A stretch of DNA of 64,000 nt from Victivallis vadensis. GTDB lineage: Bacteria > Verrucomicrobiota > Lentisphaeria > Victivallales > Victivallaceae. The translations under genes were made by a program, and so were the position numbers. Below, piece by piece: positions 35,501-45,100 of the stretch; the stretch's first letter is position 1, and every line of letters begins with the position of its first letter. The stretch is taken from positions 1 through 64,000 of the forward strand of contig NZ_QEKH01000003.1 in assembly GCF_003096415.1 (NCBI RefSeq), given 5' to 3'. The notes beneath the pieces are model-generated. The model was given only the letters and a program-made list of their open reading frames with translations, was not told where the DNA came from and ran no database searches.

Positions 35501-37475
35501 AGAAATCGATGTAATATTCAAATGTTTCATCTTCGTTGGCGAATGCGTAAGGGGAATTGGCCGCCCAGCCGCTCCAGGTCAGGATATTGGAACTGGCGGC
35601 GCCCCAGCAGTAGAGCGAATCCTGGGTGTTGTTGAGCTTTTCGGCATCCGCGTAATAATAACCGGTTACATCGTTCGGCTGGGAGGTGGCGGGCGGACCG
35701 TAAAGTTCCGGCAGATAGTCGTGTCCCCACAGTTCGGTGGTCATGGTGACGGCGAGGTCGGCGGCTTCGTAATCCGAAATCCGGAAAGACCCTGTTTCAC
35801 TCCATGCGCCCGCCTGTCCCTGCGAATCAATCGCGCGCACCTGAAATTCGTAGTTGCCGTTTGCAAGTTCCTCGATAAAAGCCCACTCCTGTTCCACCGT
35901 GATGGTTTCGGCATCGGCAAATCCTGTCCCCGGAACCGCATACCGGACTTCATAGGTGACCGGAGAGTTGGCAGCCACCTTCGTCCAGTAAATGTTGACG
36001 GCCTGTCCGACATAGACGTTGACGGCCGCATCGGTGACCTGCTGCGGAAGCGTCACATCCCCGGAGGTGACCGGACGAACCTGCAGTACAAGCTCGTCGG
36101 CGTTGTTCAGCGCCAGAGTATAAAGTTTGCCGTCCAGCGCGAAAGAACTGTTCTTCTGCAGGTCCAGTACGGCGTATGGCGAGGTGTTGGCGTCGGGATG
36201 GCAGGAGACGGTGCCGGTGAAGTTTGCCGCATTTCCGGCCAGCCGGTATTCCCCCGCCTCCATGCCGGATGCGGCGATCGTGATGGAAAACGAGGCTCCC
36301 TGCAGCAGCGTGATGTCGTTGACGATCACGCCGGTGAATTCTTCCGGATCGATCGGAAATTTCCCGTTGGCCAACGTGAAGTCGATCACGCTGCCGGAGG
36401 CATCGACGGCTCCGGCGGCGATCAGCGAACCGGTGACCTGCGTAGTGCCGTTCAATACGGTTCCCGCCGCAAGCCGCAGGACGCCGCCTTTGTAGACCGT
36501 GCCGTTGTTGAGCACGGCGCCGGATTGGGTGTGCACGGCGCCGCCGTCGTACACTTCCAGATAATTGGAAACGGCCCCGGAGGCGAGGTTGAGCGTGCCG
36601 TGGACCTTGCTGACGTTGACGCGCGAACCGGTTTCGGCGTTCTGCACGCCGCCGGCCTCGACGGTCATATAGCTGGTTTCGCCGCCGGAACGGACGTTCT
36701 GGACCGCTTTGTCCTGCACGAAGCCGCCGAAGGCGATCTGCCGTTGGCCGACATTCTGCTCGGTTTTGACCCGGTAATTCATCGAGGAGTCGGGCGTGGA
36801 TTTGATGATGACGCCATTTTCGGCGGTGCCGTAAACGGTGGTGCCGAAGTCGTAGCTGACATCGGCGGACGATGCGGCGGTGAAGCCGGTGGCGGTGCCG
36901 CCGGTTTCGACGACCAGCTTGCCCCCCCGAGCCGCTTCGGCATCCAGGGAAGTCTGACCGTTGCCTACCGTAAAGATTTCTTCATTGAAAATATGGTAAT
37001 TTTCCGAAACATCAGCCTTGATCTCCATTCCCGCGGCAATGCCGCTGAGATTGGAGGCGGAGCAGTGGAAGCCCCAGCCGAAGATGGCTCCTTCGGCTAT
37101 GGCGGCGCCGTCGACGGAGCCGCCGTTCTCCAGGCGCAGCATCGAACCGGCATTGGCGGTGATGCCGGTTGCGGCGCCGCCGTTGACCCGCAGCAGGGCC
37201 TTGGTGTTCAGCACGGCGTCGGAAACCGTGCCGCCCGCATGTACTTCGATCGTGCCTCCGTCCGCCTGAATCCGGCAGGCTTCGCCGGAGACGACCAGCT
37301 CCGGCCACTCCAGATCCGGGGAACCGTCATGGATGATATGCGTATCTGCGGCGACGGCTCCGGCTCCCACGTTCAGGGTGCCGCCGGTCAGGATGGTGGT
37401 GTGTTTGGCGGTATCGCCCGGCTGCAGGTTAAGCTCTTCCATCCCCATCAGAACTGTATCGGTGTAGACGGCCAT
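32544..37475 (-). CDS. Giant surface protein: AIDA-like repeats, IdeS-like protease, PPC repeats
   Basis: 1643 residues. About 1-450 are AIDA/autotransporter-type beta-helix repeats (TTILTGGTLNVGAGAVA; GGTVSDAVLNTKALLRVNGG). About 470-575 are fibronectin-III-like. About 590-850 resemble an IdeS/C66-type cysteine protease: SLYCWGAASSNILTWSGW with Cys623, then GLAHAITGWGYETD with His740 and an acidic stretch. From about 870 follow at least five pre-peptidase C-terminal (PPC)-like units sharing FGDNWVGYNDKxDYRVLELSEAG. No N-terminal signal peptide is seen, so type I export from a C-terminal signal is possible. AGAGGAGG precedes ATG 37475. It may cleave host or surface proteins; that is inference. 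Confidence 0.78.
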   Translation of the reverse strand: MAVYTDTVLMGMEELNLQPGDTAKHTTILTGGTLNVGAGAVAADTHIIHDGSPDLEWPELVVSGEACRIQADGGTIEVHAGGTVSDAVLNTKALLRVNGGAATGITANAGSMLRLENGGSVDGAAIAEGAIFGWGFHCSASNLSGIAAGMEIKADVSENYHIFNEEIFTVGNGQTSLDAEAARGGKLVVETGGTATGFTAASSADVSYDFGTTVYGTAENGVIIKSTPDSSMNYRVKTEQNVGQRQIAFGGFVQDKAVQNVRSGGETSYMTVEAGGVQNAETGSRVNVSKVHGTLNLASGAVSNYLEVYDGGAVHTQSGAVLNNGTVYKGGVLRLAAGTVLNGTTQVTGSLIAAGAVDASGSVIDFTLANGKFPIDPEEFTGVIVNDITLLQGASFSITIAASGMEAGEYRLAGNAANFTGTVSCHPDANTSPYAVLDLQKNSSFALDGKLYTLALNNADELVLQVRPVTSGDVTLPQQVTDAAVNVYVGQAVNIYWTKVAANSPVTYEVRYAVPGTGFADAETITVEQEWAFIEELANGNYEFQVRAIDSQGQAGAWSETGSFRISDYEAADLAVTMTTELWGHDYLPELYGPPATSQPNDVTGYYYADAEKLNNTQDSLYCWGAASSNILTWSGWAANSPYAFANEDETFEYYIDFWKNEGGLESDGLSWFLNGTGLSGTITVPAEGGNLFPQLDASDYIAVVDVSTETDTLLNLLADYFDAGYGVSYAIYSDAGLAHAITGWGYETDAKGNTYLYYSDSDSDYWSGSDDRRDAVNRLSRTRVTVHDDGRLYFEDYMVSGAYLGSFAAIRQFDKIFLGQHETFDDARKLDFSDGEALRAGNLDGENDDDYYKFNTAFAGRVEISVSMTSDDPLLTGLCISIYDALKNLIYSSVTAALTQSFAFNSIAGGLYYLVVTGNELVTGNTQLPGLNNYHVEVDIESRNVSRDDDNWTQVLNKTEYTTALPDDQPEVAVESLFGLADETTGEILPNWVGSDDKKDMRALQVEASGRYTLQISEVTSTLKLTVYRLAGDKLRQVKSVTVNANTREERRGLFDLLLEGGETYFIQAESNTKQGTEYDVSLSGDVFLQADNDDDFLADAVNNSVYAVTAAPNEAGHLEQLSIFGDNWVGFGDKIDYRVLELSEAGSLNFTVSALDARASGTFTLYRQLDNGKLQKVFTINANSSGGKFKNDVLLNAGTYFVSFESKSWNNGRNTDYTVTVDGELFVKAVNDDDTAALAASDPAYTVRIGADSAALAPVSLFGDNWVGYNDKADYRVLELSEAGSYNFTVSQLDARANGAFSLWRKLDNGKLQKVFTINANSSGGKFKNNVLLNAGTYFVSFESRSWNNGRNTDYTVTVDGERFVKAVNADDTAALVAGNPVYTVKTSALGESFGTLAPVSLFGDNWVGYNDKTDYRVLELSEAGSYNFTVSQLDARANGAFSLWRQLDNGKLQKVFTVNANSSGEKFKNNVLLNAGTYFVSFESRSWNNGRNTDYLVTMTGTAFGKADSSDDNWRGAHVVPVDAEAVQDEWVGYSDLRDWGKFEVGEDGTCTLQLTGVTGNFASVSLYRQKFDGRGVEKDPARIASVRCNSGTAELIRDLQAGIYYFAVEAQGDAKKSGTGYNLGIQLDEFGKNKGGMLA
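33000..34130 (-). repeat. Tandem intragenic repeats of about 414-423 bp
   Basis: Blocks encoding NNGRNTDY, SSGGKFKN and DNWVGYNDK recur with the start of the unit near 33001, 33424 and 33838 (spacings 423 and 414). The first two units are nearly identical over long stretches of DNA. These are prone to unequal recombination and so to changes in repeat number. Confidence 0.85.
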
Positions 37476-37513
37476 GAAGTATCCTCCTCTTTATCTATGA
37501 ATTTGCGCATGTC

Positions 37514-37542
37514 AATATAACGGTTCGGGCGAGCTTCTTCAA
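37514..37542 (-). promoter_or_regulatory. Promoter of the giant surface protein gene
   Basis: On the - strand TTGAAG (37537-37542), 17 bases, TATATT (37514-37519), about 39 bases before ATG 37475. Confidence 0.65.
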
Positions 37543-37566
37543 GGCCGGGCCGGGCGGAAAAGCAAA

Positions 37567-37593
37567 AAAGACCGTCCGCAATGGACGGTCTTT
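37567..37593 (-). terminator. Rho-independent terminator after leuD
   Basis: AAAGACCGTCC (37567-37577) and GGACGGTCTTT (37583-37593) form an 11-bp stem with a 5-base loop. On the - strand it runs into TTTTTTGCTTTT, 20 bases beyond the leuD stop. Confidence 0.9.
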
Positions 37594-37612
37594 GGGAAAG
37601 CAGAACTGAAAA

Positions 37613-38137
37613 TCAGTATTTCTTGTCGGCGTAGCTGACCCAGCCGCCCGCTTTCACCAGTTCCCGGTCGAAATCGCCGATGGCGAAAGGATAACTTTTC
37701 GTGACCTTGCCGTTGGTGATGGTGAAGGTCTGCTTGTCGAGATCGGTGGTCAGTTCAGCTTCGGTTCCGGAGAAGGTTTTGAAAATTTCGTCGATAACCG
37801 CCGCGTCGAGCTGGATTGCCATCAGGCCGCAGTTGAACATATTCTGGCGGAAGATCCGCGCGAAATTCTCCGCGATCACGATGTTGATGTTGTTGTATTC
37901 CAGCACCCACGGAGCGTGCTCGCGCGAGGAGCCGCAGCCGAAATTGGCGCGGGTCACGATCGCGCTCTTGCCCTCGATGTCCTTCTTGGGATCGAAGCCG
38001 GGCTGCGACAGGTCCTCAAGACAATAGGGCTTCAGCGCCGCCTTGGTCAGCTCGGTCAGGTACTTGGCCGGAATGATTTCGTCGGTGTTGATGTCCGAAC
38101 GGTCCAGAAACAGAATTTTACCGTTGAAGTTTTTCAT
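37613..38137 (-). CDS. leuD: 3-isopropylmalate dehydratase small subunit
   Basis: 174 residues, the short LeuD/HacB type. The swivel domain has DRSDINTDEIIPAKYLT and VTRANFGCGSSREHAPWVL, the substrate-contacting loop. With the large subunit it isomerises 2- to 3-isopropylmalate in leucine synthesis. The same fold serves homoaconitate or dimethylmalate, so specificity is not proven. It starts 18 bases after leuC and ends at a strong terminator. Confidence 0.9.
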   Translation of the reverse strand: MKNFNGKILFLDRSDINTDEIIPAKYLTELTKAALKPYCLEDLSQPGFDPKKDIEGKSAIVTRANFGCGSSREHAPWVLEYNNINIVIAENFARIFRQNMFNCGLMAIQLDAAVIDEIFKTFSGTEAELTTDLDKQTFTITNGKVTKSYPFAIGDFDRELVKAGGWVSYADKKY

Positions 38138-38155
38138 TTTATCCTCAGCCTTCGG

Positions 38156-39445
38156 TTACTTTCCGGTGAAAAGGGGCGAATTGGTGATCACGCCCGCGAT
38201 TGCGGTCGCCGCGGCGGTGGCGGGACTCATCAGGTGAACCATGCCGCCTTTGCCCATGCGTCCGTTGAAGTTGCGGTTGGTGGTCGAAGCGCAGGATTCG
38301 CCGCCGGCCAGCACGCCGTTGCTCATGCCGAGGCAGGCGCCGCAGGTCGGATTGGTCACGCAGAAACCGGCGTCCATGAAAATCTGGATCAATCCTTCGG
38401 CCAGCGCCTCGCGGTAGATTTTCGGCGTGGCGGGCGACACGATCGCGCGGACTTTCGGGCTGATCGTTTTGCCTTTCAGGATGCCCGCCGCGATGCGGAG
38501 GTCCTCAAGACGGCCGTTGGTGCAGCTGCCGATGTAGATCTGGTTGACCGGAGTGCCTTCCATTTCACGGACGGTCTTGACCTGATCCGGCTTGTAGTTG
38601 AACGTGACCATCGGTTCGAGTGTCGAAACGTCGAGCGTCAGCTCTTTGGCGTAGACCGCGTCGGCGTCGGGGAGCCATTTGGAGTATTCCGCGAGAGCCG
38701 CTTCCTTGCTGGCGAATTCGTCCTGGATGAAGGGCCACAGATAATCCACCGTGACCATGTCCGGGTAGCAGACGCCGCAGGTGCCGCCCGCTTCGATCGC
38801 CATATTGCACAGCGTCATGCGCGCATCCATCTTCATCGCGTCGACCGCCGGACCGGCGAATTCGATCACCTTGTCGGTCGCGCCGTTCACGGTCAGCATC
38901 TTGATCACCGCGAGGATCACATCCTTGGCGTAGACGCCGGGCTTGAGTTCGCCGGTCAGGTTGACCTTGATGGTTTCCGGCTCACGCATGGTGCAGACGC
39001 CCTTCAGGATGCCGACTTCGAGGTCGGTGGTGCCGACGCCCGCCGCGAACGCGCCGAACGCGCCGTGGGTGCAGGTGTGCGAGTCGCCCATGATCACGGT
39101 GAAGCCGGGGCGCACGAATCCCTTTTCCGGGAACAGCGCGTGGCAGACGCCGTTCGCGCCGATGTCGAAGAAGTCCTTGATGCCGTGGCGGTGCGCCCAG
39201 TCGCGCATGGTCTTGCCCTGCTCGGCGGTCTTGGAGTCTTTCGCCGGGGTCACATGGTCGATCACCGCCTTGATTTTGGAGGGATCGAAAACGCGGTCCT
39301 TGCCGATCGCGACCAGATCGTTGATCGCGATCGGAGTGGTGATTTCATGGCAGAAAACGCGGTCGAGCGAGAGCACCCACACACCGTCCGCCGGCTTGTC
39401 GACGACATGAGCGTCGAAAATCTTTTGTGCGACAGTTTTTCCCAT
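38156..39445 (-). CDS. leuC: 3-isopropylmalate dehydratase large subunit
   Basis: 429 residues, an aconitase-family protein of the archaeal/HacA-like length class. Marks are VMGDSHTCTHGAFGAFAAGVGTTDLE, the iron-sulfur ligands in IGSCTNGRLEDLR and NPTCGACLGMSNGVLA, and SCASTTNRNFNGRMG. Forms a [4Fe-4S] enzyme with the adjacent small subunit. The XRE-cupin regulator gene is divergent, 148 bases away, and may control it. No other leu genes are in the window. Confidence 0.92.
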   Translation of the reverse strand: MGKTVAQKIFDAHVVDKPADGVWVLSLDRVFCHEITTPIAINDLVAIGKDRVFDPSKIKAVIDHVTPAKDSKTAEQGKTMRDWAHRHGIKDFFDIGANGVCHALFPEKGFVRPGFTVIMGDSHTCTHGAFGAFAAGVGTTDLEVGILKGVCTMREPETIKVNLTGELKPGVYAKDVILAVIKMLTVNGATDKVIEFAGPAVDAMKMDARMTLCNMAIEAGGTCGVCYPDMVTVDYLWPFIQDEFASKEAALAEYSKWLPDADAVYAKELTLDVSTLEPMVTFNYKPDQVKTVREMEGTPVNQIYIGSCTNGRLEDLRIAAGILKGKTISPKVRAIVSPATPKIYREALAEGLIQIFMDAGFCVTNPTCGACLGMSNGVLAGGESCASTTNRNFNGRMGKGGMVHLMSPATAAATAIAGVITNSPLFTGK

Positions 39446-39593
39446 TTTGTTTCACTGGCTCCTTTGGTTGAATGATATTACGCTACATTGTTTAAGATAG
39501 CACCGAAACTGAAATTTTCAATATTTTTATAAAAATTAATTATATTTAACAGAAAAGGGTGCTATAGTATGAAAAAAGGAAAGGGAAAACGCG
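39446..39593. promoter_or_regulatory. Divergent control region of leuCD and the XRE-cupin gene
   Basis: 148 A+T-rich bases. TAGCACC (39498-39504) and GGTGCTA (39558-39564) are inverted copies 53 bases apart, one toward each gene. TATAGT at 39563-39568 is a possible -10 for the + strand gene. AAAGGAG lies before leuC on the - strand. A shared two-site operator is plausible. Confidence 0.5.
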
Positions 39594-40151
39594 ATGATCG
39601 AAAATCGGATCGGCAGGAAAATTCATCAGTACAGAAAAGATAAGAATTTGACCATCAAGGAGTTCTCTGATATCTCCGGGATCAGTACCGCACTGGTCAG
39701 CCAGTTGGAGCGCGGGATCGGGAATCCGAGTCTGAGTGTATTAAGATTAATCTGCCGGACGCTGGACATCTCGCTGTCGTCGCTGTTCTTTGAGGAGATC
39801 GACAACGCGTCGCTGATCCGGCGTGCTTCGGAGCTGGAACGCATCCACAATCCGAACGAGAAAAATTCGGTCTATTTCAACCTGACTCCCGGACCGGTGA
39901 AGTCCGGCGTGGAGCTGCTGCTGATGGAATTGAATGCGCACAGCGAGACGAACGAGGGGTTTTCTCAGCATTTCGAGGAGGAGATCGCCTATCTGGTCGA
40001 AGGGGAGGCGACGATCGTGTTCGAGGATGAGGAGTTCCCGCTGCACCAGGGGGACACAGTGCGCATCCTGCCGTCGCGCAAGCACAAGCTGCGCAACGAT
40101 ACGGCGCGGAAGGTGAAGGTGCTCTTCATTAAAAGCAAAGTGAACTATTGA
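39594..40151 (+). CDS. XRE-family regulator with C-terminal cupin domain
   Basis: 185 residues. HTH about 5-60 (RIGRKIHQYRKDKNLTIKEFSDISGISTALVSQLERG). A cupin barrel spans about 105-180: HSETNEGFSQHFEEEIAYLVEGEATIVFEDEEF, LHQGDTVRILPSRKH. This architecture is common in small-molecule-sensing regulators of amino acid, polyamine and sulfur metabolism. Divergent from leuCD, which it may regulate through the inverted repeat between them. The ATG 39594 has a GGAAAGGG site upstream. Confidence 0.9.
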   Translation: MIENRIGRKIHQYRKDKNLTIKEFSDISGISTALVSQLERGIGNPSLSVLRLICRTLDISLSSLFFEEIDNASLIRRASELERIHNPNEKNSVYFNLTPGPVKSGVELLLMELNAHSETNEGFSQHFEEEIAYLVEGEATIVFEDEEFPLHQGDTVRILPSRKHKLRNDTARKVKVLFIKSKVNY

Positions 40152-40192
40152 CCGGAAAGTGATAATTTTTCCGGAAAAAAACGAAAACCCTC

Positions 40193-40221
40193 TTGACATC
40201 GGACCGGGTTTGTGTCATAAT
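40193..40221 (+). promoter_or_regulatory. Promoter of the GntR-type regulator at 40291
   Basis: TTGACA (40193-40198), 17 bases, CATAAT (40216-40221), followed by TAAAGTGTGT. The same CATAATTAAA(A)GTGTG string recurs in the promoter at 46810-46838 of another GntR gene. Confidence 0.78.
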
Positions 40222-40290
40222 TAAAGTGTGTCTGTGAAAGGCACGATTTTTTTTGAGATAAGTGTGTCGGTAAAGAACACGGAACGACGG

Positions 40291-41370
40291 ATGGAGCTGA
40301 ATAAGGAAAACAAGGCTGAACTGCTTTACGGCCGGTTGCGGGACCGGATCGAAACGATGACGGAGGGCGAGAGCTTTCCGTCAGTGCGGCAGTTGATGCA
40401 GGAGTATCAGGTCAGCCGGTTCACGGTCGACCCGGTGCTGCGCAAGCTGCGCGAGCAGGGACACCTGGAGTCGGTGATCGGCTCCGGCACGTTCGTGCGC
40501 CATCCCGAAATCGGGAAACAGCCGAAGCTGCTGATCCTTGAGAGCGACTGGCCGAGTCCGTCGATCCGGGATATGAGCGCGCTTCTGGCGGCACGGGCGC
40601 AGAAGATGAATTTCGCCCATGAGATCGTTCCGGTCGATCACCGGGAGGATTTCTGCCGGATGCTTCCGGCGCTGTCCGCCGACGTGGTCGTCGCGAATTC
40701 GCTGGCGCGGGACCTGCTGACGGCGGATCAGGTGCGCAGTCTGGTCAACGCTCCGGTGCCGTGCATCTTGTGCCTGAACGCGGCGCGGGTGGACCGGGTC
40801 CGCTTTGTAAACGGCAACAACCAGGCGGCGGGAATGATCGTCGCAAACTATTTTTTCCGTCACGGGCACCGGCAGATGGCGTTTCTGCGTACCGAACCGC
40901 ACGGGGTCGCTTCGGACGACTTGATCCAGGGCTTCCGGCTGGCGGCGGGGACGTTCGGCTGTGATGTGGATGTGCTCGACTGCGGCACGAAGTCAGGCGA
41001 GGATTCAAGTGAACGCACACGCGGTTATCTGGCGCGCAATTTGAACCGGCTCCGCAAATACAGCGCAATATTCGTCGGCAGCAGCATGACCGCGGTGGCG
41101 GCGATGAGTTTTCTCGCGGAACACGGAATTGCCGTACCGGAGGAGATCAGCATGCTGGCGCTCGGCGATGTGAAGATCGCCGGAGCGGAACGGCTTTCCG
41201 TGGCGGCCTCGGCCCGCGCCGATATCGCCCGGGAGGTGCTGGATATGGCTTCGGATATCGTCAACCGCAGGTTCGACCGGAATTTTCAGGTCGAAATTTC
41301 GCCGCGGATCATTGAACGGGGAAGCGTCAAACTCATGCAGCCCGGCTGTCTGCCGGTTGCGCAAGGATAA
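40291..41370 (+). CDS. GntR-type regulator with LacI-like sensor domain
   Basis: 359 residues from ATG 40291. Winged helix about 5-70 ([48 protein letters not shown]), then a LacI-like domain ([53 protein letters not shown]). The GTG at 40228 would begin at the predicted transcription start, so I reject it. The ribosome site for 40291 is weak. Followed 13 bases later by a pseudopilin and a GH39-like enzyme, its likely targets. Confidence 0.85.
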   Translation: MELNKENKAELLYGRLRDRIETMTEGESFPSVRQLMQEYQVSRFTVDPVLRKLREQGHLESVIGSGTFVRHPEIGKQPKLLILESDWPSPSIRDMSALLAARAQKMNFAHEIVPVDHREDFCRMLPALSADVVVANSLARDLLTADQVRSLVNAPVPCILCLNAARVDRVRFVNGNNQAAGMIVANYFFRHGHRQMAFLRTEPHGVASDDLIQGFRLAAGTFGCDVDVLDCGTKSGEDSSERTRGYLARNLNRLRKYSAIFVGSSMTAVAAMSFLAEHGIAVPEEISMLALGDVKIAGAERLSVAASARADIAREVLDMASDIVNRRFDRNFQVEISPRIIERGSVKLMQPGCLPVAQG

Positions 41371-41383
41371 GGGAGGTACGAAT

Positions 41384-42157
41384 ATGAAGCGTCTTAGATT
41401 TACTCTGATTGAGTTGCTGGTGGTGATTGCGATTATCGCGATTCTGGCGGCGATGCTGCTGCCGGCGTTGAACCGGGCGCGGGCGATTGCGCGCAAGACC
41501 ACCTGCCTGAACAATCTCAAGCAGATCGGGGTCGCATTGAATTTGTACGGAACCGACAATCAGTTTTATCCGGCGGCGCGTCCGCCGGATGTGCTGGGGT
41601 ATGGCCGGAACTTCCATTGGTGGTATTTCCGGGTGCTCCCTTATCTGTCGAAGGATACGAGCAGGCTTGATATCACCTGGGATCAGGCGGCGAGGCTGCG
41701 CAACTTCGGTCCGCTGCGCTGTCCGGAGATCAAGGAGATCAGGTCGGATACCTGCAGTTACTCAATGAATTCGTTCAGCGAGTCGATCGAACTGCTCGGA
41801 ATGTCTCCTTACCGTTCGACGACGCTGAACCAGCCGTCAGCGATCGGGCAGAAAGTCTCCTATTGCATTACTCCGGCCACCGTATCGCGCGGAACCTCGA
41901 CGCGTGCCCCGGTTCCGAATTCACGCATCCTGTGGGTTTCGGAATTGGGCCTGAATCCGGACGGGATCGCCAACCTCAAGCAGCAGCCGGATATCAACAA
42001 CTTCAAGGAGTGCAACAAGATCGACAACGTGCAGGGCGGCAGCGAATATTCATTCCGCCATCTGGGCACCAAAAATGTGCTGTGGCTTGACGCGCACGTC
42101 GGCTCGATCCGGCTCGGCGACGTCGACGATGCGCTCAGCCTGAAACCCGGACGATAG
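41384..42157 (+). CDS. Pseudopilin, H-X9-D type, uninterrupted
   Basis: 257 residues. A leader of five (MKRLR) precedes [17 protein letters not shown], then [10 protein letters not shown] and a soluble domain ([23 protein letters not shown]). The C-terminal motif is [13 protein letters not shown], with Ala in place of Gly in the DG pair. GGGAGG precedes ATG 41384. With the gene at 4509 it is one of two intact pseudopilins here. Its DNA across the FTLIELLV codons is the unoccupied target site of the mosaic element. It lies between a GntR gene and a GH39-like gene, 13 bases apart on each side. Confidence 0.93.
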   Translation: MKRLRFTLIELLVVIAIIAILAAMLLPALNRARAIARKTTCLNNLKQIGVALNLYGTDNQFYPAARPPDVLGYGRNFHWWYFRVLPYLSKDTSRLDITWDQAARLRNFGPLRCPEIKEIRSDTCSYSMNSFSESIELLGMSPYRSTTLNQPSAIGQKVSYCITPATVSRGTSTRAPVPNSRILWVSELGLNPDGIANLKQQPDINNFKECNKIDNVQGGSEYSFRHLGTKNVLWLDAHVGSIRLGDVDDALSLKPGR

Positions 42158-42170
42158 AAAGGGAAATGCG

Positions 42171-45100
42171 ATGAAAACGTTTATTCTGCTTGCCGTGTCC
42201 GTTGTCGCCCTGGCCTGTGCCGGGGAGGAAATCCGTTTTGACGGTTCTGTGGCGGTTGCCTTGATTCAGGGAGAGAAACGGGATCAGGCATTGACTCCGG
42301 CCGTTCCGTCGGAGAGCGAGGCGCCGTGCCTGAAACTGACCTGGGGGGAAAGGCGTCACCGGTTTGCGGAGCTCAAGTTGCGGAATAACCGCAAAATCGC
42401 TCCGGTCGAACAGGCTTCCGCCGGATTGACCGTCTATGTGCCGGAAAAAACGCGGGTGGGCAGGATCGGGGTACGCTTTACCGACGCCAAAGGCGAAACC
42501 TTTCAATTCTATCCGGCCGGGGAAGGTTTGAAGCGGGGGGCGTGGAATACCCTCTCCTACCGGATTTCGGAAACGGATGCGAACAGCAGCTGGGGCGGCA
42601 ACGCCGACCGGAAAGTGGACGGCGCGTTGCGTTTCAGCGGTGTCGCGGTCAATTTCCCCGCCGGTTCCGGCGCCGGGGAACTTTTCATCGGGAAGCTGCA
42701 ACTGCATGAGCGGCAAGGAGAATTGCTGGTGTGCGGCGAACCTTTCCTGAACTTCGACCGTTCGGAAAACTTTGCGCTGAGGGGGAATCCGGCGGAAGCC
42801 TCCCTGAAATTGACCGATTCCGGCTGGGAGATGGCCGGAACCGTTGAAAAACGGAAAAAATTCACGATGGTTGACCGGAAGCTCTCCCTGACGCCGTATG
42901 CTCCCGCTGAACTGGCAGTATTCCGGCTGGACGGAGCCGGAAGCACCGGAAAGGGGACGGCCGCTTTGAGTTACACCGACTCAACCGGCCGGAAATTTCA
43001 GGCGAAGTGTAATTTCGCGCCCGGTCAGAAAGAGTTGCGTTTCGAATTTCCCGCGTCGAAAGCTCCGACGGGATATTACTCCTCGATCACGGTGGAACCG
43101 GAACCGGGAGAGTTCCGGCTCTGCTTTACCGGTTCGGAGCGTTTCGGCCGCCGCTCGGCTGCCGAAGCGGTCGGCTTTGAGGTCGACACCGGCAATCCGC
43201 TCCATTTGCTGCTGGCGGGAGAGAAGGGCAAGCCGGCGTTCCGCTTCATCAACCGCGCCGCCGTGCCGCTTGAGGTGCAGGCGGAAGTGGAGCTGGTCGA
43301 CTATTACGGCAGAAGCGTGAAAAACGCATTCCCGCTGAAACTCGCTCCCGGCGAAGCCGTCAGCCGTCCTCTGGAAGGGACATTGCCGGCGCTGGGAATC
43401 TGGTATGTGAGCTGCCGGATCACCGCCGCGAATGACAAGGGGGATGTCGCAGTGTCGAAACGTTCGTTCGCATGGCTGAAACCTGCCGGGCCGACTCCGG
43501 GAAGGGCGAAAGGGTTTCTGTTCGGCATCTGCTCGCATCCGCAGCGCTGGAGCCTGCGCGATCAGGAGCTGGAGGCGCTGGCGATGGCGTATTGCGGCGG
43601 TAAAGTGCTGCGCAATGACGCGAGCTGGAGTTCTCTTCAGCCCGCACCGGACCGCTGGAACTTTGAAAGCATGGACCGCAAGGTGGAGCTTTTCGGGCGT
43701 TACGATATCGAACTGGCGCCGATCTGGGCATATACGCCGCGCTGGGCGGCGGCTCCCGAGGTTCGCGGCAAGGAGTGGAAGGAGTGGTTCCGCTCTTTGC
43801 CGGATTATGGGGCATGGGAGAAGTTCATCTCCGCGACCGTGACCCGTTACCGGGGGAAAATCCGCCTCTGGGAGGTGTGGAACGAACCGGATTTCAAAGG
43901 AAGAACCTCCTACGGTTCGGATGAGTACGCGGAACTGATGAAGCTCGCATGGCGTGCCGCCAAGGCGGCGGATCCGGAGGTAATCATCCAGAGCGGCGGC
44001 TTCGCGACCGTCAAGGACCATCCCTCCAGAAAGGGGAATTTCCACGAGGAGGCGCTGGTGAAGGGGCGCGGTTTCTTCGATATCCACGCTTACCACGAGC
44101 ACGGGCGGTTCGCCTCCTACCGGGCGGCGGTGGAAGAGCGGTTCCTGCCGATGCGCGAAAGAACCGGCACCACCGTGCCGTGGTATGCCAACGAAACCGC
44201 ACTCAATTCACTCGGCGGCGAACGCAATCAGGCCGCGGCCCTCTTCAAGAAACTGCTCTACAGCTGGGCGAACGGGGCGATCGGCTACAACTGGTACGAC
44301 CTGCGCAACGACGGCTTCGACGTGAAGAACGGCGAGCATAACTACGGCATGATCACCAACGATTTCCAGCCCAAGGCGGTCTACGTCGCCTACAACACGC
44401 TTGCCGGATGTTTTTCCGGGGCGCAGTACCTGAAGCGGATCGACTGCAAAGCGCCGGAGCTTTATGTCTATTTATTCAGCCGCGGCGGCGAACTGCTGGC
44501 CGGAATCTGGAACGAGACCAACCGGGGCGCGACTGTTCCGTTGCAGTTCTCCACCGATGCGGCGGCCGCGGAAGCCGTGGACCTGATGGGAAATGCAAGG
44601 CCGCTCGCCGTACAGGGCGGCATCGTGGTGGCGGAAGCCGGACGAGATCCGGTGATCCTGCGGCTGAAAAAGGCGTCGGACTGCATCTGGGGAGGCAATC
44701 TGGTTTCAATCGATACCGACGGTCCGGCGGTACCGGGCAGCAAGGTGAAACTGGCGATCGGTGTACGCAATCCGTATGCGCAGGAACGGGAATTCAGGCT
44801 GAAGCTCATTGTACCGGAAGGCGTGGCTGCGGTTCCGGCGGAACGGGTTATCCGCATCGCCGCCGGGAGCGAGGCGTCTTGGAACAGCGAATTATCCATC
44901 CCCGTCACTTACCGGAAAGCGGCGGAATTGCAACTGGAATATGCGATCGGGGCTGACGGTGCGTCGGGCGTCATCGGCCTGCCGCTTGTACCGGCGCGGC
45001 GCATCGCCTCCGGAGAGATGAAGCCGGAGGCGCCGGATTTCAGGATGGATCGCCGCGATCAGGCAATTTCGCTCTTCGAAGCCGATCCGGGCAAGGTCCA

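Noticed and set aside
34119-37520. Long + strand open frame (1133 codons) opposite the giant surface protein
   Set aside because: It is the antisense shadow of a repeat-rich, stop-poor gene; no ribosome site, no recognisable domains, while the - strand frame has clear domains and a promoter.
40228-40290. GTG start at 40228 for the GntR gene
   Set aside because: It coincides with the expected transcription start of the promoter at 40193-40221 and adds residues without family match.
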